Shown here: one piece after another, positions 1 through 12,363 of the stretch
Layout: every line of letters begins with the position of its first letter
Position numbering within the stretch: the first letter of the stretch is position 1
DNA from: Symbiodinium kawagutii
Lineage: Eukaryota > Sar > Dinophyceae > Suessiales > Symbiodiniaceae
Assembly (NCBI GenBank): GCA_009767595.1
Contig: VSDK01011727.1
Coordinates: 171,292-235,291 of the forward strand
Direction: 5' to 3'
Length of the DNA: 64,000 nucleotides
The notes under the pieces: generated by a model
Database searches by the model: none
What the model was told of the DNA's origin: nothing
Seen by the model: the letters and a program-made list of their open reading frames with translations, nothing else
Made by a program: the position numbers and the translations under genes

Positions 1-32
1 ATTGAAAAGTAAGCTGTGTTTGGTTCGCACAA

Positions 33-134
33 GGTGGTTTCTCAAAGTAGGGGTACCCCCCAAAAAATCAAGTGTATGAACATTTCCAGGAACATACAGT
101 AACCATTTTTGGGGTTCCCAATGAGAAACCACCA
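33..134. mobile_element. Family A short inverted-repeat element
   Basis: The left end is GGTGGTTTCTCAAAGTAGGG and the right end is the inverted GAGAAACCACCA. The inner part has the family pattern of GGTACCCC near the left end and ACCATTTTTGGGG near the right end. The length and structure fit a non-autonomous DNA transposon (MITE). Confidence 0.75.
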
Positions 135-189
135 CATGTCCTCACTTCCGGAAAGACCCGCAAGAAAAAGATGAAGTAAACGCCCTGTC

Positions 190-311
190 CTCCCATCGCC
201 TCCAAGAACCTCGAGCACTCTGACCATTAATTCGGGTTTTCGCTCGTTGGCCAAGGCCTTGAGGAGCGGCTGCAGCTTTGGATGTTCTTGTTGCAAGAAT
301 GGCCGTAATAC
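190..311 (-). CDS. Candidate internal exon, helical-repeat-like, function unknown
   Basis: The minus strand has an acceptor AG|G at 312-313 followed by about 40 sense codons that include QPLLKALANERKPE and MVRVLEVLGGDGR. The frame ends at a GGGAG|GA junction, a possible GA donor. Leucine- and alanine-rich spacing resembles a helical repeat of the HEAT or armadillo kind, but one exon cannot prove it. A family A element lies 56 bases downstream on the same strand. No neighbouring exon was joined, so the gene is partial and unnamed. Confidence 0.35.
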
Positions 312-1569
312 CTGGTTTCTCAGATCTGTGAAACCGTTCTCTAAAGCTTTGCCCGCGAAAACTCACGAAGACACAGAATGGATCCGTTTGAACAATGCTT
401 GCATGTCCTTGTCCTTCAATGAGTGGGTGAGGTTTTGCCAAGAACACTCATGATGCAAGAGCCGAAATATGGGTGCCGAAATAGCAGTACCCCAAAAACC
501 AATGGTTTCCTGGAATTCTGGTAAAATGATCATGCTTTGGTGGTTACATTTGGTTACCCAACTTTGGCACATACCGATACCAAGATGATCCAAGATGCGA
601 TTGTTTTGACCTCATGCACAGTTGGTGATCGCCCGAGTCTCTGAAGCGCGGAAGACATTGGATGACTCCATCCTGCTGAGCCCCACCCCCTTCGGAGCTG
701 TGATACAACGAGATGACACAAAAATGCACACCACCATCACCACCGTGAATCATATTAGAAGGAATGAACGAAAAAAACAGACTCGAACATCTTGACACTT
801 CAAAAACCTAATTGCAGTACTTAAATGTAATTCATACAAAAGGCCCTACCAGCGAACGAAGGTCCTTTCAAGATTTTCAAGGAAAAACTACACTGCAATT
901 GTTCAAGGGAAGGAGAAGTAAAAGCCTTCAATAAAACAACACCGGGGCAACACATTTCGGAATCTGCAGTGCCTATCGAAACCATTCTGAAACCGATCTA
1001 ATCTCATTCAAAAATACCAGCTGTAGGCGACCAGTGGTTGAAACGTCCGGTTTGCATGTTGCAAACCAGGGCCATCCCTGCCATTTACAGCATCTCATTG
1101 TCTGACCTTTGGTGCGACTTGGCTCCGTCCTTTGGATGCTTCCTTCGTACAGCGATGCATCGAGCCACCGGGGGAGCACCGTTCCGAGCATAGCACTACA
1201 TGTTGGGCTGGTGGATGTGGGGCTTTGACTGGAAGGCTGCGACAGCACCATGACAAAAACAGATCAAGCTTCCCGCCCCTTGCTTTCCTCAACAGGCGAT
1301 GCGTACGTACAGCAATGTCCAATAATCGTGTTTGTCTACAGGGTCTGTGTAACTTGGGTCTTCATATCTCGCTTTTGAATGCGTTTGACATGACCATTTT
1401 TCGCTACTTCACCAATCGGTGGGGTCATCATATCTTGTCTCTTGCAACCAGCGGGTACCGCGCCGGTGGCCTCGTGTCTGTCCATCTCCAGCAACGGGGT
1501 GCTTCGCAGTTCCAATGGATCCACAGTGCCGTGACCTCGAAGTAAAGGCGGTACCAAGGAAGGAGTCCT
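312..1569. other. Stretch without a supported gene
   Basis: Open frames here are short, overlap on both strands and have no consistent splice flanks. No tandem repeat or RNA gene was seen. Confidence 0.5.
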
Positions 1570-1680
1570 TTATCGAACCCTGTACCCCTGGTTCCCCCAT
1601 CATTAACCAGCTTGTTTTCCAAAAATTATTGTTGATTACTATCCCGCATTATTGTTGGTTAACATTGACCCATAGCCATT
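1570..1680. mobile_element. Family B short inverted-repeat element, left end eroded
   Basis: It carries the family core of TACCCCTGGTTCCCCCATC, ATTAACCAG and GTTGGTTAACATTGACC, and an intact right end GACCCATAGCCAT. The matching left terminal repeat is degraded. Confidence 0.7.
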
Positions 1681-2919
1681 GCCTTCATTCCTTTTCTATC
1701 CTTTTCTTCATTCCATATTTGGTTCCTTATTCTACGTCAAGGTCTGTCAAGGTGGGAGACCAGGGAAAGAACATAGAGGTCGTAAGGAGAGAAGCAGGCT
1801 GCAAGTAGCAGAATCCAAGTCAAAATCTAACACGGAGCTCCAAATGCTGCAACAACTACGGAATGATAAAACTCTGGATGCCTCTGCTACGTTGCAATCA
1901 TGGCGGCAACTAGTCTACGTGCGCTTTGCAGATACAATACAAGAGCATGTCGAGGTCCGCAAAATCTCTGGGTATCCCATCTCCTGAAGTCTTTTTGAGG
2001 AATTTTCTCTATGACTTTGGACTCTGGTTCCTGCAGACTGCACCCTCGGCTCCACTTCGATATTTCTTGGACAAGGTCTGATTGGCTCAAAATAGGACTT
2101 CAAAAAATACGGTTTAGGGCTTGACTCCAGCGACTGCATGCGCTGCGAAAGTGCAATATCCTTCTAGACACACTCACACAGATGCGTTTCCTGTCCCATC
2201 CTGTCCCTCTTCATTGGATGCGTTCCATTGCGTTCCAACCAATGGCACTGATGCTCCCGTCCTGCTTCAGAGTGTGGGGAAGCTGAATCCTGGCGAGAGT
2301 TGCACCACCCGTCACGTTGTACCGGAGTCATGTCTGTGAGAACCCCGGGAGTGGGCTGATGCGAATATTTGTCAAAGCATCTTGAATCACCAGAGATAAT
2401 TAATCGAAACAAACAATCAAAGATTATGTGCAACAAATAATTATCTTTGCCCAATCTTAAATGGTTGTTATAGTCTTGAGTGATTACAGAGATTGGTCAA
2501 AGGATGTGACAGGTGAAGTCCGGGTCACGACTGTAGGGGTGGCAACTTGCCAGCTGGTCGGAGCCGGTCTGCGGTCGATCAGCAGGACGGGAATGCACAC
2601 GAGGAAGATGTGAATTGCAACACCTTGGAACAGGTTGTGCAACGCCTTGGATCTGTGGGAAACTTGGTCACAGGCACATGCTACAGGCTTGCCTGCAAAA
2701 AAGGAGCGCAAGGAAGAAACCAGTGGCCAAAGAGTCCAGAGCATTTCCTGTCATTTCCTGGTAGCATCTAACTGCATGATAAAGTTCGCTCACATTCAAT
2801 ATCATTCATTCCATCGTTGGATCTCACAGGTTGTCTCGTGTACGGTCCTTGCACCTCTCAACACCGGATGTGGTGGATGCATGTGGATACTGTCAATAGC
2901 TAGAAATGCAGCTACAACA
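1681..2919. other. Stretch without a supported gene
   Basis: Only short overlapping frames were seen, with no clear exon flanks, repeats or RNA genes. Confidence 0.5.
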
Positions 2920-3075
2920 GAAATCCAAATTTGCAACAGGCGAAACGCATTCCCTGTTCACCTCTCGCCTAGTCTCCCATCCCCTAAGAGCCCAGCAAAA
3001 GGCCAGCTCCGCTCGGGTGGTCTTCAGTTTTCCCACCTGACCTTTTTCCTGAGGCAGCGGTAGATCTGCACCCAC
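2920..3075 (-). CDS. Weak candidate exon, unknown product
   Basis: A minus-strand frame contains EKGQVGKLKTTRAELAF followed by WALRGWETRREVNREC. Its mixed charged composition is unlike nearby random frames. No splice partner was found and no family is recognised. It could be a chance open frame. Confidence 0.25.
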
Positions 3076-4229
3076 GCGTCAAAAGAGCTGACATGGCGAT
3101 TACCAACGTCAGTTTGACAGGAACAAATCCGCGTGTGGCCCCCGCTGTAGAAGCTAAGCTAAACAAAAATGATTCTTCCTCTCTCAGCGGAGTGAAGGAA
3201 TGTGATTCCAATCATGTATCCATTCCAAGATCCTCCAAACCCAAATGACCTCATTGGATGTGCTAAATTGCCATATATTGGTTTTTGGGCCACCGTCATG
3301 GCACTGCATGTCACCCCTTCATGAGTACTCATACTGTAGCTTTCAAGCAAATAGAATCCCGAAGCAACATCAACCAGAATTGGAACGATCAAACATGCAT
3401 GGACTTTGTAGAACTCAGTAAGTCCCGCGCCAACACGAAGCGAATAAAGGTTGCAACCAAATAACCTGGATCACATCATCACATCCAACAAATCGCAGGA
3501 GTGTGCATGAGAGAGCGAAGAAGATAGCCGATTTGAACACAAGCTGCCCCAAGATCAAGATGAACTCAAGCTGTCAAGGCTGATTTTTTGACTGGGCTGG
3601 GCAGATTCACACCAACCACTCAGGGCATCGGTCGCGTCCACTGTGACACTCTGAATGCGCATTCAAAGGTGACAACTCCGATGCTTCGGAATTTGTTTTT
3701 GTGATCTTCTGTAGGAACCCTGTGGTCCATATGACGATCAGGAGTTGGTGGGATGATTAGTTGCCCTTGAGCCCCTGAACAACATACGATGCTGCAGCAC
3801 AGTACAATTTGTAGCACAAAACTTTAGGGTGACCAAAACACTTAATTAATCTTAATTAAGTAGAAACCTTCGACCAGGATCCAAGTCAATGATTTATTCC
3901 TTCGTAAGAGAGGCGAAACACCCGGTGCTAAGAGGTAACAGGAAAAATCAGTCTGGAAAGCTCCTTTCCACTGCGTATTCAGGGTCATCAGAGATGTACC
4001 TGACTAATTACTTAGCATAAAGATCAGGAAACTGACCAACCAAGGTTTTCAGGCTAATCTTAGTCAAACAACTCCCGAAATATCTAAGATGTGCAGCTAC
4101 AGCTAGACAGCGGCTCAGTCCATCTGTGCCACCTGCACACAGCAGAATTCAGAAGCTTTGAATCCAGCCGGTTTGACTTTGCCAAATTGGAGATGTGAAA
4201 TTTGCCAAATTGAGACATTCAACAGAAGT
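3076..4229. other. Stretch without a supported gene
   Basis: No convincing exon, repeat or RNA gene was seen. A short AT-rich TTAATTAATCTTAATTAA palindromic stretch lies near 3843-3860. Confidence 0.5.
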
Positions 4230-4726
4230 TCAAATTGAAGTTGTCAGAAGTTCAACGGCAGTTGCCCAGAGCCAGAGCCCAGAATTGGAGGTCCCGGGTC
4301 TGCATCTAGGCTCCAACCCCAACTGTGACTTGGCCTCTTCCTCAGGCACTTTCTCGAGACCATGCGGGCGCTTTGCCTTCAGAGTTCCTGTCACAGCTGG
4401 GCAGGGCCAAATTTCCAAACTGAAACTGGTTGGTTCTTGCGCAAAACCAGTGGCATCCAATGGCCATTCGCCGTTCTCTGTCTCCAAATTTTGATAAAGC
4501 CACCAGGGACGTGGACACTGCAGTACTGAAATCAGTGCTTGGGAAAGGTATGGAAAAGATTGAAAAAGTATGACAAAGTAACGACTGAAAGTGTTCCTCC
4601 AGAGTGTTCATCTTTTTTCTGTTTTGTCGCCATGCTTTGGGCCCATGCCCCACCTACACTATCCTCTTCGACGGGCACAACATCTCGGCCCTCAGCCCAA
4701 TCTCTTCGCTGTCGAACTCGCTGCAT
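4230..4726 (-). CDS. Weak candidate exon pair, unknown product
   Basis: Two minus-strand frames read like protein. The first, at 4640-4726, contains RQRRDWAEGRDVVPVEEDS and ends near a GTAG|GT junction. The second, at 4230-4487, contains EIWPCPAVTGTLKAKRP and LEKVPEEEAKSQLGLEP. They may belong to one gene, but the intron phase was not resolved and an opposite-strand frame is also open. No family is recognised. Confidence 0.25.
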
Positions 4727-5847
4727 GAACTTGCCTCATGGGGTACGCTCGGTCACTTGGTCATTGTGCATTCGAAATAGGATGAGAACCATTGGATATC
4801 ATCGGAATAGAACATGTCTACAAAAAATGAACATAGTGAGACCAATGAGATCAATCAGCAAGTTGTGTTGTAGCACGATGACCACCAGTCAACTTGACGC
4901 ACTGGGCTTTACTACATCCAACCATTGTTGCCTTGGGTTAACCTCTATGCAAAGTTTGAAGCTGTCAACAAATGAGGCAAGACACAAAAGGACAGGTAGT
5001 CTTCTGAGGCCTCGGAATGGTAACCAAGGCATTCAGAGACAATTCAGAGATGCACTGCCGGGGCATAAGGGGTTGATTCGATTGTCATCCCACCTGAGAC
5101 TCCACTTCTATTTCATTGCGACATTTCTACAGCTCCGCAGTCTTCACCTTGATTTCTCTTAGATTTGGTGGCACTAAACGCAATGATGTTCTATTGTGTT
5201 TTGAAAAACAGTGACTTGTGGGGTTGTTTTGAAATTGAACCTATGGTCAATTGAAGAATCTCAAAAAACTACCAAACAAATCGGTGTAGTCTCAATTTTG
5301 TTCCAAGTTGCCGTCAAGGAGTCAATCAAGGCCTCAGAAGACACTGCAAAAGTTCCAACCAGTGCTACAACATGATGGCTTGGATTTCAAAGTACCTGAG
5401 CTTTCTGTTGCTTGACTTCAAGACTTCATTCTCACGGCTTGTATCAGCATTGCTGTCAGAAACTACCTGATTTTAACATGTTCAAACAAGTTAATTATCT
5501 CATATCCCTTGACGTCAAATTGGATTTCTGATGTCTTTCGAAAACTTTTCGGGCAGCTTACGCCACCACAGCAGGAGCTCCGAAACAAAGAACCTTTGCG
5601 TACCTCTTTTACCAACCCCATCGTGTGCCTAGTCGACCAAACCCAAGCATGAAAATCATGAAATTTGAAAGATAATTTGTTTCAAGTGGAATAGGATGGT
5701 CCACACCACATTTCCAGGGGATTCAAAAGTTCTTACTAGAGTTGGAAGATACTCCACGCCAAACTCTGATTGCTGGAGAGGGAAATCCTCAAGGCCAACT
5801 TGGTAGCAGCTATTGGAAAGCATGAATGTGCTGAATGGTTGTAAGAT
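4727..5847. other. Stretch without a supported gene
   Basis: The only long frame (plus, 4539-5162) is rich in Ser, Arg, Cys and His and reads like a chance frame. Nothing else was seen. Confidence 0.45.
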
Positions 5848-6111
5848 GTGGCGTCGATTGAGGTGTTGGAAAAGACCTGGTGGCAGTCGCAATCGGATCT
5901 GTTCCAAAATCACTCATCAGATCTCATCGGATCTATCAGAAGTGCCAATGATGGTGTCTCTAGCAGCTTTCACCAAAACTTCGGGTCACAAAAATCCAAA
6001 CTTGTCCGTAAGACTCAACGCAAGCAGCAAACCCTCGCTCTGCAAAAATACATTTGCAGAACCGACATGGCTAAAAGACATGTGAACTTTGGCCGACCTT
6101 TCGCCTCGTGA
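5848..6111 (+). CDS. Weak candidate exon, unknown product
   Basis: The plus-strand frame contains ASIEVLEKTWWQSQSDLF and then GSQKSKLVRKTQRKQQTLA, ending in a stop at 6109-6111. No donor or partner exon was resolved, and chance openness cannot be excluded. Confidence 0.2.
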   Translation: MASIEVLEKTWWQSQSDLFQNHSSDLIGSIRSANDGVSSSFHQNFGSQKSKLVRKTQRKQQTLALQKYICRTDMAKRHVNFGRPFAS

Positions 6112-6383
6112 TTTGTACGTAGTGCCTTTGCGTATGCTTTCGCGGAGCTTACGTGACCCTGCGTTCCACTCTCACGAACTCATCCCTAAATCAAAGCCCT
6201 CAACAATTACCGGTGATCATGGTGATTTTGAACGCTGCTCAATTGGGACCAAGTACTCCCACAATTCAATTCGCCACTGTTTGTCATACCGTGCTGGATG
6301 ACAATGCCACTCCTTGCTGTGGATTCCCTACATGTCCCCGCTCCTTCTTCATACATTTTGATTCTTTTAGAATACAAATGGAT

Positions 6384-6474
6384 GTTTCTCAAAATAGGAT
6401 ATCCCCAAATCATCCATTACCCATTTCTAGTAGTTAACTAATCTCTTTGGGGGTACCCCATGGCTTGAGAAATC
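6384..6474. mobile_element. Family A short inverted-repeat element
   Basis: The left end is TGTTTCTCAAAATAGGATA. The centre holds AAATCATCCATTACCCATT, and the right end holds GGGGGTACCCCATGGCTTGA then GAAATC. The ends are diverged. Confidence 0.65.
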
Positions 6475-8286
6475 ATTCAATTCTTGCACACCTGCGCATC
6501 TCTCCACCAAGCAACCCTTGTCATCCCTGGATCTTCTCGAAGACTGTTGGCCACACCATCCAGCAGGTCTTTCATTTCTAAGCCTTCCTGTACAACTTAG
6601 TGGCACCGTGACGGACCACTGCAAGGATGGAGTATTGTTTTGGTTGTTTTGGTTGTTTAAGTTGTTCAGTGCACTGAACATGCCCTGTGACTATTTTTGG
6701 TGGTCAAATCTCCCCACTTAAAAGGATAGCTCGTCATTGCATATTCCTGGTGTAGTTTCTGGTCCTGCTGCATCACTCCTTCCATCTCCTAGAGAGTGCA
6801 AATATGGATGATGACATCATCTAATGACCTTTTCCACGGCATACCAGCTGCAAAGCTGCCTTACTTTGAGCATCAATCGCTAGGTTATGTTGACATGGCC
6901 TTGGAAAACTCACTCATATATGGAGTACAGCAATTCTGGAACAAAGTATTGCGGGCGTACCAAATGGATGCGTGTCGATATGTTTGTGTTATGTTTTGGA
7001 GAAGCTGTAGAAGTTTCCCTCCAACAGTTTTTTGCCACGACCGAAAAATCGTCTCCCTCACTATCATCATGATTGTCGTTGTTATATCGTCAACAAAATG
7101 GTTGCAAGCCCAACTCGGATGCGTGCAGGGTCTTCCGTCATCCATTTAGTGTATTGGTTCACTGTATTTGTGCTGTGCTTTTTGTTGTTTTTCTTCACCC
7201 AAAAGAGTGTATACTTGACATCACAAACTTTTACATGACAGAGTTTTGAGCAACGATGTTTCTTCGATGATCTGCTTTCAAAACGAGGTCTTTACACATC
7301 TTCACCACACTGTGTTTACATAACACCGCTTTTTCAAGATGGGTGTTTGCACAACGCAAGTCCAATGACACAGCAAAGTGTTTAGGCAACTGGTGTCTAC
7401 ACAAGCCTGCTAGCTTATACCCCACGAACCACAGCTATCTTTCGGCAATATCATTTTTGCACAATATGTCTGTTTGCACAGCAAAATCTACTTGTACGTC
7501 ACAGAGCTTTGATACTAAGTTGTTGCACGACCATGTTTCGCGCAGTGCTGGACCTAGGTTTTATGTGTCATAACTTTGTTGAAGCTCAGCATTAGGGAAG
7601 TACTCCTCCTCCTTACACGACATGGGAGGGTGGCGGGATGGCCGGGGCTATGAAATAAAGTCACCCTGAGCCATTTTGCGGGTAAGTTTTGGGGTTTGGG
7701 GTAAGTTTTGGGGATTTGGAGGGGGTGTTTGGAAGATTTCCTTGCAAAACCATTACTTGCACAAAGTGCATGTAGGCCTGAAGCCAAAGGTTTCCCAAAT
7801 CGAATGAAAAGCTAATGGAGCTTTCGGAAGGCTCCTTTCTACATTTGGGTGTTTCGTTCCTTTTCACAATTCTCTTTCCTTCTCAAGAACAAGTACTGTA
7901 GATTAAATAGGTTCCAAGCAGATTTAGAGGATTGTCTATCAAGACCATTGCTCATTGCTCCTTTCAATGCCTTTCAACGAAAGCAAGTACCTAACTGAAA
8001 GCAGGATCCAGCCTCAAATCAACTCACGTTTTGTTTGTTTGCAGCCAGGCCATTTGGCTTATCAGTACTAAAATCAAGTGAGACCCTTAATGTAGTCATT
8101 TTTTAGAGTGTCTTGGGGTTGAACGAAGACGGTAGCTATTATACGATGTCAACCTGACAGATATCCAGAGCAACTTCCAGAAAAAAGCTGCCAAGCTTGG
8201 TCAAACATTTACATTTTGTAAAACTACAAGTACAATCTGCAACATTCAAAAAAATCCGTAAAGTAATTTCCATTTGGGGAACTAAC
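6475..8286. other. Stretch without a supported gene
   Basis: Short AT-rich frames occur on both strands. A G-rich run of TTTTGGGGTTTGGGGTAAG units lies at 7686-7712 and might fold as a G-quadruplex. No exon is supported. Confidence 0.45.
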
Positions 8287-8325
8287 CCAACCATTTTTGA
8301 GGTTCCCGATGTTGAGAAACCACCA
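8287..8325. mobile_element. Family A half element
   Basis: Only the right half is present: AACCCAACCATTTTTGAGG then GAGAAACCACCA. A weak repeat of the inner motif follows at 8346-8376. Confidence 0.5.
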
Positions 8326-8826
8326 TTTCATGTTTACAGATTCCCAGCCATTTTGGAGAAATAACCCAACCATTTGCAGATTCTCCTGCTCGCAGAACTC
8401 GCTGGCTCTGCACTCGAAGAGCTCTCTGTACTCCGCATGCAGCGAGGTGAATTCCAAGGGATGTTCCCAGCGACTTGGGGCTTCCAAAGGAAACCTAACG
8501 AGAACACACCAAGGAGCAACATGCTAAGGCTTGGCTAAGGACAGCTATGGCAAATTCAACGCTGTTGCCATCAGACTATCGCAGCTACTATCTTCGCAAA
8601 CATTTTAGTGAAAACTACCAGCAACAGGAACTGTATTGCAAATGAATCAACCCCTGAACGGTGCATTCTCAACTAGTGACGTCTCGGCATACTCAGTTTT
8701 TTGAGCGCAATTTCATACCAAGCTGCTTCATGCAATATTCCCATGCCCAGCATGAGATGTCCAACAAGAAGTCCTGATGGTCAGCAACCAGGGCAACATT
8801 TCTTGGCCAATCCCTTTCACTCATCT

Positions 8827-8924
8827 GGTGGTTTCTCAAAATCGGGGATCCCAAATCATCCACTATTATCCATTTATAAGTAATGAACCAACCATTTTTG
8901 GCGTCCCATATGCTGACAAACCCC
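8827..8924. mobile_element. Family A short inverted-repeat element
   Basis: The left end is GGTGGTTTCTCAAAATCGGG. The centre is AAATCATCCACTATTATCC and TGAACCAACCATTTTTGGC. The right end is degraded to GACAAACCCC. Confidence 0.7.
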
Positions 8925-9080
8925 TATCTTCACTCTGGGCAGTTCCGTTTTGGCATCGTGCAACCAGCAACTCTTTCAATTCAAAGCAAGCAGAGTCACT
9001 GGGATCACTGCAGACAGTTTTCGTCCAAAGCAAGTACAGTAACTATATCAATACATCTGGTTAACATATATGTCACCGCT

Positions 9081-9467
9081 CTATTTGTATAGTTTTCGGT
9101 AGTGGTCTGGTGGCTCACCGTACTGGTCGGCCACTAGCCCAGTCTCACGCCCTGCGACTTGAGACGAACGTCCGAGAGTGTATAGTATAGAGATATGTAG
9201 ATGCGCATTATATGTATGTGTATATATATATACATATATACATATATACATATATGCATATATGCATATATACATATATATATATATATATATATTTCTA
9301 TAGTCTAGTCATAGACTAACCAGCTTCCGTTGCTCAGCCTGTTGTGACGTTGAAGCAGCTGGAGCCTCTTCTTCCATGTACTCGCGCAGCCCCTGCAACA
9401 ATTCTTCACTCACCTTGGTCATGGCGAATCCAACGTTGCCTCCGCAGATCGTTGATGCAGTCGTCAT
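9081..9467 (-). CDS. Candidate small two-part gene, unknown product
   Basis: A minus-strand ATG at 9467 opens a frame beginning MTTASTICGGNVGFAMTK and continuing with EELLQGLREYMEEEAPAA, stopping at 9309 if read through. Possible donors are AAG|GTGAGT after the first 18 residues or CAACAG|GC further on. Downstream, after an acceptor AG|GG, a frame reads ETGLVADQYGEPPDHYRKLY and stops at 9081. A TA microsatellite lies between the parts. The junction phase is unresolved, so the two parts may not be joined as one protein. The family is not recognised. Confidence 0.4.
9209..9297. repeat. TA-rich microsatellite
   Basis: The stretch is imperfect TATATACATATATGCA-type repeats ending in pure TA. It lies between the two coding parts of the candidate small gene. 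Confidence 0.9.
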
Positions 9468-9485
9468 TTTGCTGAGACTGTGCGT

Positions 9486-9527
9486 AGGAACATGTTGTGG
9501 AACATGTTGTGGAACATGTTGTGGAAC
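9486..9527. repeat. 12-bp tandem repeat, three copies
   Basis: GGAACATGTTGT is repeated head to tail. In the plus frame it encodes repeated GTCC residues just upstream of a candidate plus-strand exon. Confidence 0.8.
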
Positions 9528-9540
9528 TTCCAGCTATTTC

Positions 9541-9789
9541 AATATAAAGCAACAAGTGCACAGTTTGGATTCTAACACGCTGTTTGAATCGCCCTGTGGA
9601 ACGTGCCTTGTCTGCAGTGGAGCCAAATCAGGCAGCGGAGACATCACGTTGCACACCAAGTTCAAGGGCTATCCCATGTGGCTCGCCCAAGGGAGGAGGC
9701 AAGATACCAAAATCACTGGTGGGAATGTCTTTGCTGACCAGCTTCACACCATCGCCACAACTAGGTGTACGCGTCATGATGACTCATGA
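9541..9789 (+). CDS. Candidate exon, unknown product
   Basis: The plus-strand frame reads SPCGTCLVCSGAKSGSGD then TLHTKFKGYPMWLAQGRRQ and ITGGNVFADQLHTIATT. The paired CxxC-like cysteines and mixed composition look coding, while the opposite strand has stops. Possible acceptors lie near 9558. No donor was fixed and no family is recognised. It lies beside an opposite-strand small gene. Confidence 0.35.
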   Translation, partial: NIKQQVHSLDSNTLFESPCGTCLVCSGAKSGSGDITLHTKFKGYPMWLAQGRRQDTKITGGNVFADQLHTIATTRCTRHDDS

Positions 9790-12363
9790 TGCTCGTGTGC
9801 CACACTGATACATTCAAGAGCCAACAAGTTGATTCGTAAATGTGAATCACCAGTTTTCGAGGTCTTCAGTAACGTTGCGACTTCTGAAGCAGCAATCGAA
9901 AGCAGCGTGCCTACTGTGCAAGAGAACGGAACAAAGTAGCGGCAGTCCCAACCTGTCGCATCAGATGCGTTGGAGTGAATGCTTCTATCTCATGTGCCAG
10001 GCGGGATGTCAGAACTGAAACTTGCCAAGCCACGCGCACAACCTTCCAATGATGCAAGGAAGGAAGCAACCTAAGTAGATCTGGTCATGAATATACTGCC
10101 ACCTCAAAAACTTCATGGATTGCCTTGGGATTGGCAACAAAATCTACACTGCATCATTGATTGACCACACTCTGAAAAGCAAACCGAATCATGGTTCATG
10201 GAAAAGAAATACAGAAGGTATTGCATACTTTCTTGAGCATCACTGGCCTCAGCTCAAAGGATGTCCCATCTGAGGTTTGCACAGCAAGAGGTAGAAACAA
10301 AATGATAGCCCAAATCTGGCAGCAGAATCAGTGTCAAGGTGCAAATTGAAGATTGCTTGTGAAATCTCGTGAACCTGTGCCTAGGCTTTGATCATCTTTG
10401 ATACTTGAGAATCCCTGTACAGACTGTACGTCAAAGCTGTCGCCAACCACGTGGGGTCATCATTCCAAGCCGGAAGTTTGGATGCCTGTGAAACGGGCAC
10501 AATAGACACCGCATCAATGATATATGCATTGTGCACCCTGGACTAAGCCAAAACCTCGGCATGAACATGTCAATGACCATCTCTCCAAAACCTTACTGTC
10601 AAAGCCTCTCGTGTTTCAGACCTTCCTACGATTGCACATTGCCAATGGACAGAGGGTTTTACTTGCACATTTCGCACCTAATAAACCCAGTGAATCAACG
10701 TGAATCCCACTGCGCTGGGGACTCCTCTGTCTTATCGTTGATGCTGTGTTGCTGCAAGATCCTGCACACTGGAAGACCCAACATCCTCAGCTTCCAAAAA
10801 ACAAAACCGTGGCAAAACAGGACAAGTTCTAGTGGCTATGAATAAATAATTGACTCAGTCATAGTTCAATATATAGATTAGTTAGCCTAGATCAGTAAAT
10901 CAATTGACTTGGTCGTAGCTAATCTGTAAGTGAATTGGCAAATGAATAAATCAATTGACTCAGTCATAGTCAGCCTGTAAGAATCAAAATCCAAACTGAT
11001 TGTGGCAACAAGGCCCCGGCCCTCCAAAGTAGGTGGCCCCCGTGGTCAAGCCGGACAAGACCTGGCAGGTTGGCAAAAGTCTGGAGGATGTTAGATAAAG
11101 ACTGTCCAGATATTGTTATCCATGGATTAAAATTATATCATGAACAGCATATAATATATCCTCCAGATATCATGTTAGATGTTTTCATACTTTGGGCATA
11201 GTTCACTGTTAGATGATAACAACTGTCATGTTCATAGTTCATCTCAGTTGTTCCAATTGTTAGTTCATCTAAGTTGTCCAAAAACAATGAAAAAGCCAAA
11301 AAGGAAAGAGAAGGAAGTAGGACAACATTGGAAAACCAGCAAAGGTGTTTTTTCACCAATTGAATGAGAAAAAGCTGAGAAAAACGCAAAGAAAAACACT
11401 GCAGGGCCCACTGGAATGGCTGAGGAGTACTCCCGCATGGCTTCTGAGTAGAAGTCGAAGGGCTGCCTCATTGGCATCCCAGGAGTTTGGGGGAGGAGGT
11501 ACAGGCAGGTACAGGGCCAAGACCCTAAGTAGAAGCTCAAAGGAGATATTCTAAGGATCCGAATTCCAACACTGAGATCGTAATGAAATGATTCCAACAC
11601 TTTCTATGGGCACCAGACGCATGTAGCATGAAATAAGCGGAGCTTGCGCCAACTATACCGAACGAATCAAAAGACTAGCAGAGTGGCCAGAACTTTTCAA
11701 CGCTCAGCATGTCCGCAAGAAAATCTATCACTCAGAAGGACTGTATGCAGCCCTTGGCATCCTCACGAGTCTGAAGAGAAGCGCCGCCTCTCGTTCAGGT
11801 GCAAATATGCTGTTCTCCCATAGTACCTGAAAAAGCTGCGGCCGTCAAAACACCTTGGGTACTATTATCCATTGGACGCGGTCAGCTCACTAGAAAATTT
11901 ATGTTCTACTCTTCTGTTAATTCCAATTGTTCTCAAACCCGAAAATAATCCAATTGTGCGCGAATTGTTTTGTAGTTTGTTGTAGCGCCCGTTGACAAGC
12001 ACTGTCTGTTTCACCTGTCTGGTCTGATCTGTTTGGCACATCAATGAGGTCCCAGCAAAAAAGCACTCAACAAAAAGCTGCAGCAGATTACAATCGCCTG
12101 AAAGCGGCAGTGAGACTCCCAAGTCACAAGACTTTCAACATCACAAGTGCTTTCTGAAATCATTATCAAGTCTCTTGCCCTCTTCACAGTTCCAACATGT
12201 TTCTCCGACACGGCTGTGACATGGAAGCATCCGTGCAGTGCTTTTCTTAGAGTCAGCTGATTGTAGTGATGGGTCGTTCTGGAGGCGTCAGCGAATTTCA
12301 TGCGGTTTACCAGGTGACCAGACCCACACATCTCCCTTCCTCAGCGAAGCAGGGAACATGGCT
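9790..12363. other. Long stretch without a supported gene
   Basis: From 10845 to 10985 there are diverged direct repeats of an AATCAATTGACTCAGTCATA motif. From 12041 to 12331 a minus frame with HVTAVSEKHVGTVKRARDL may be a further exon of the gene upstream. Nothing else is supported. Confidence 0.45.

Noticed and set aside
4539-5162. 207-codon plus-strand frame
   Set aside because: Composition is like random sequence, there is no splice support, and candidate minus exons overlap its start.
8346-8360. GCCATTTTGG resembling part of the dinoflagellate spliced leader
   Set aside because: Only about ten bases match, and the sequence is explained as a family A inner motif.
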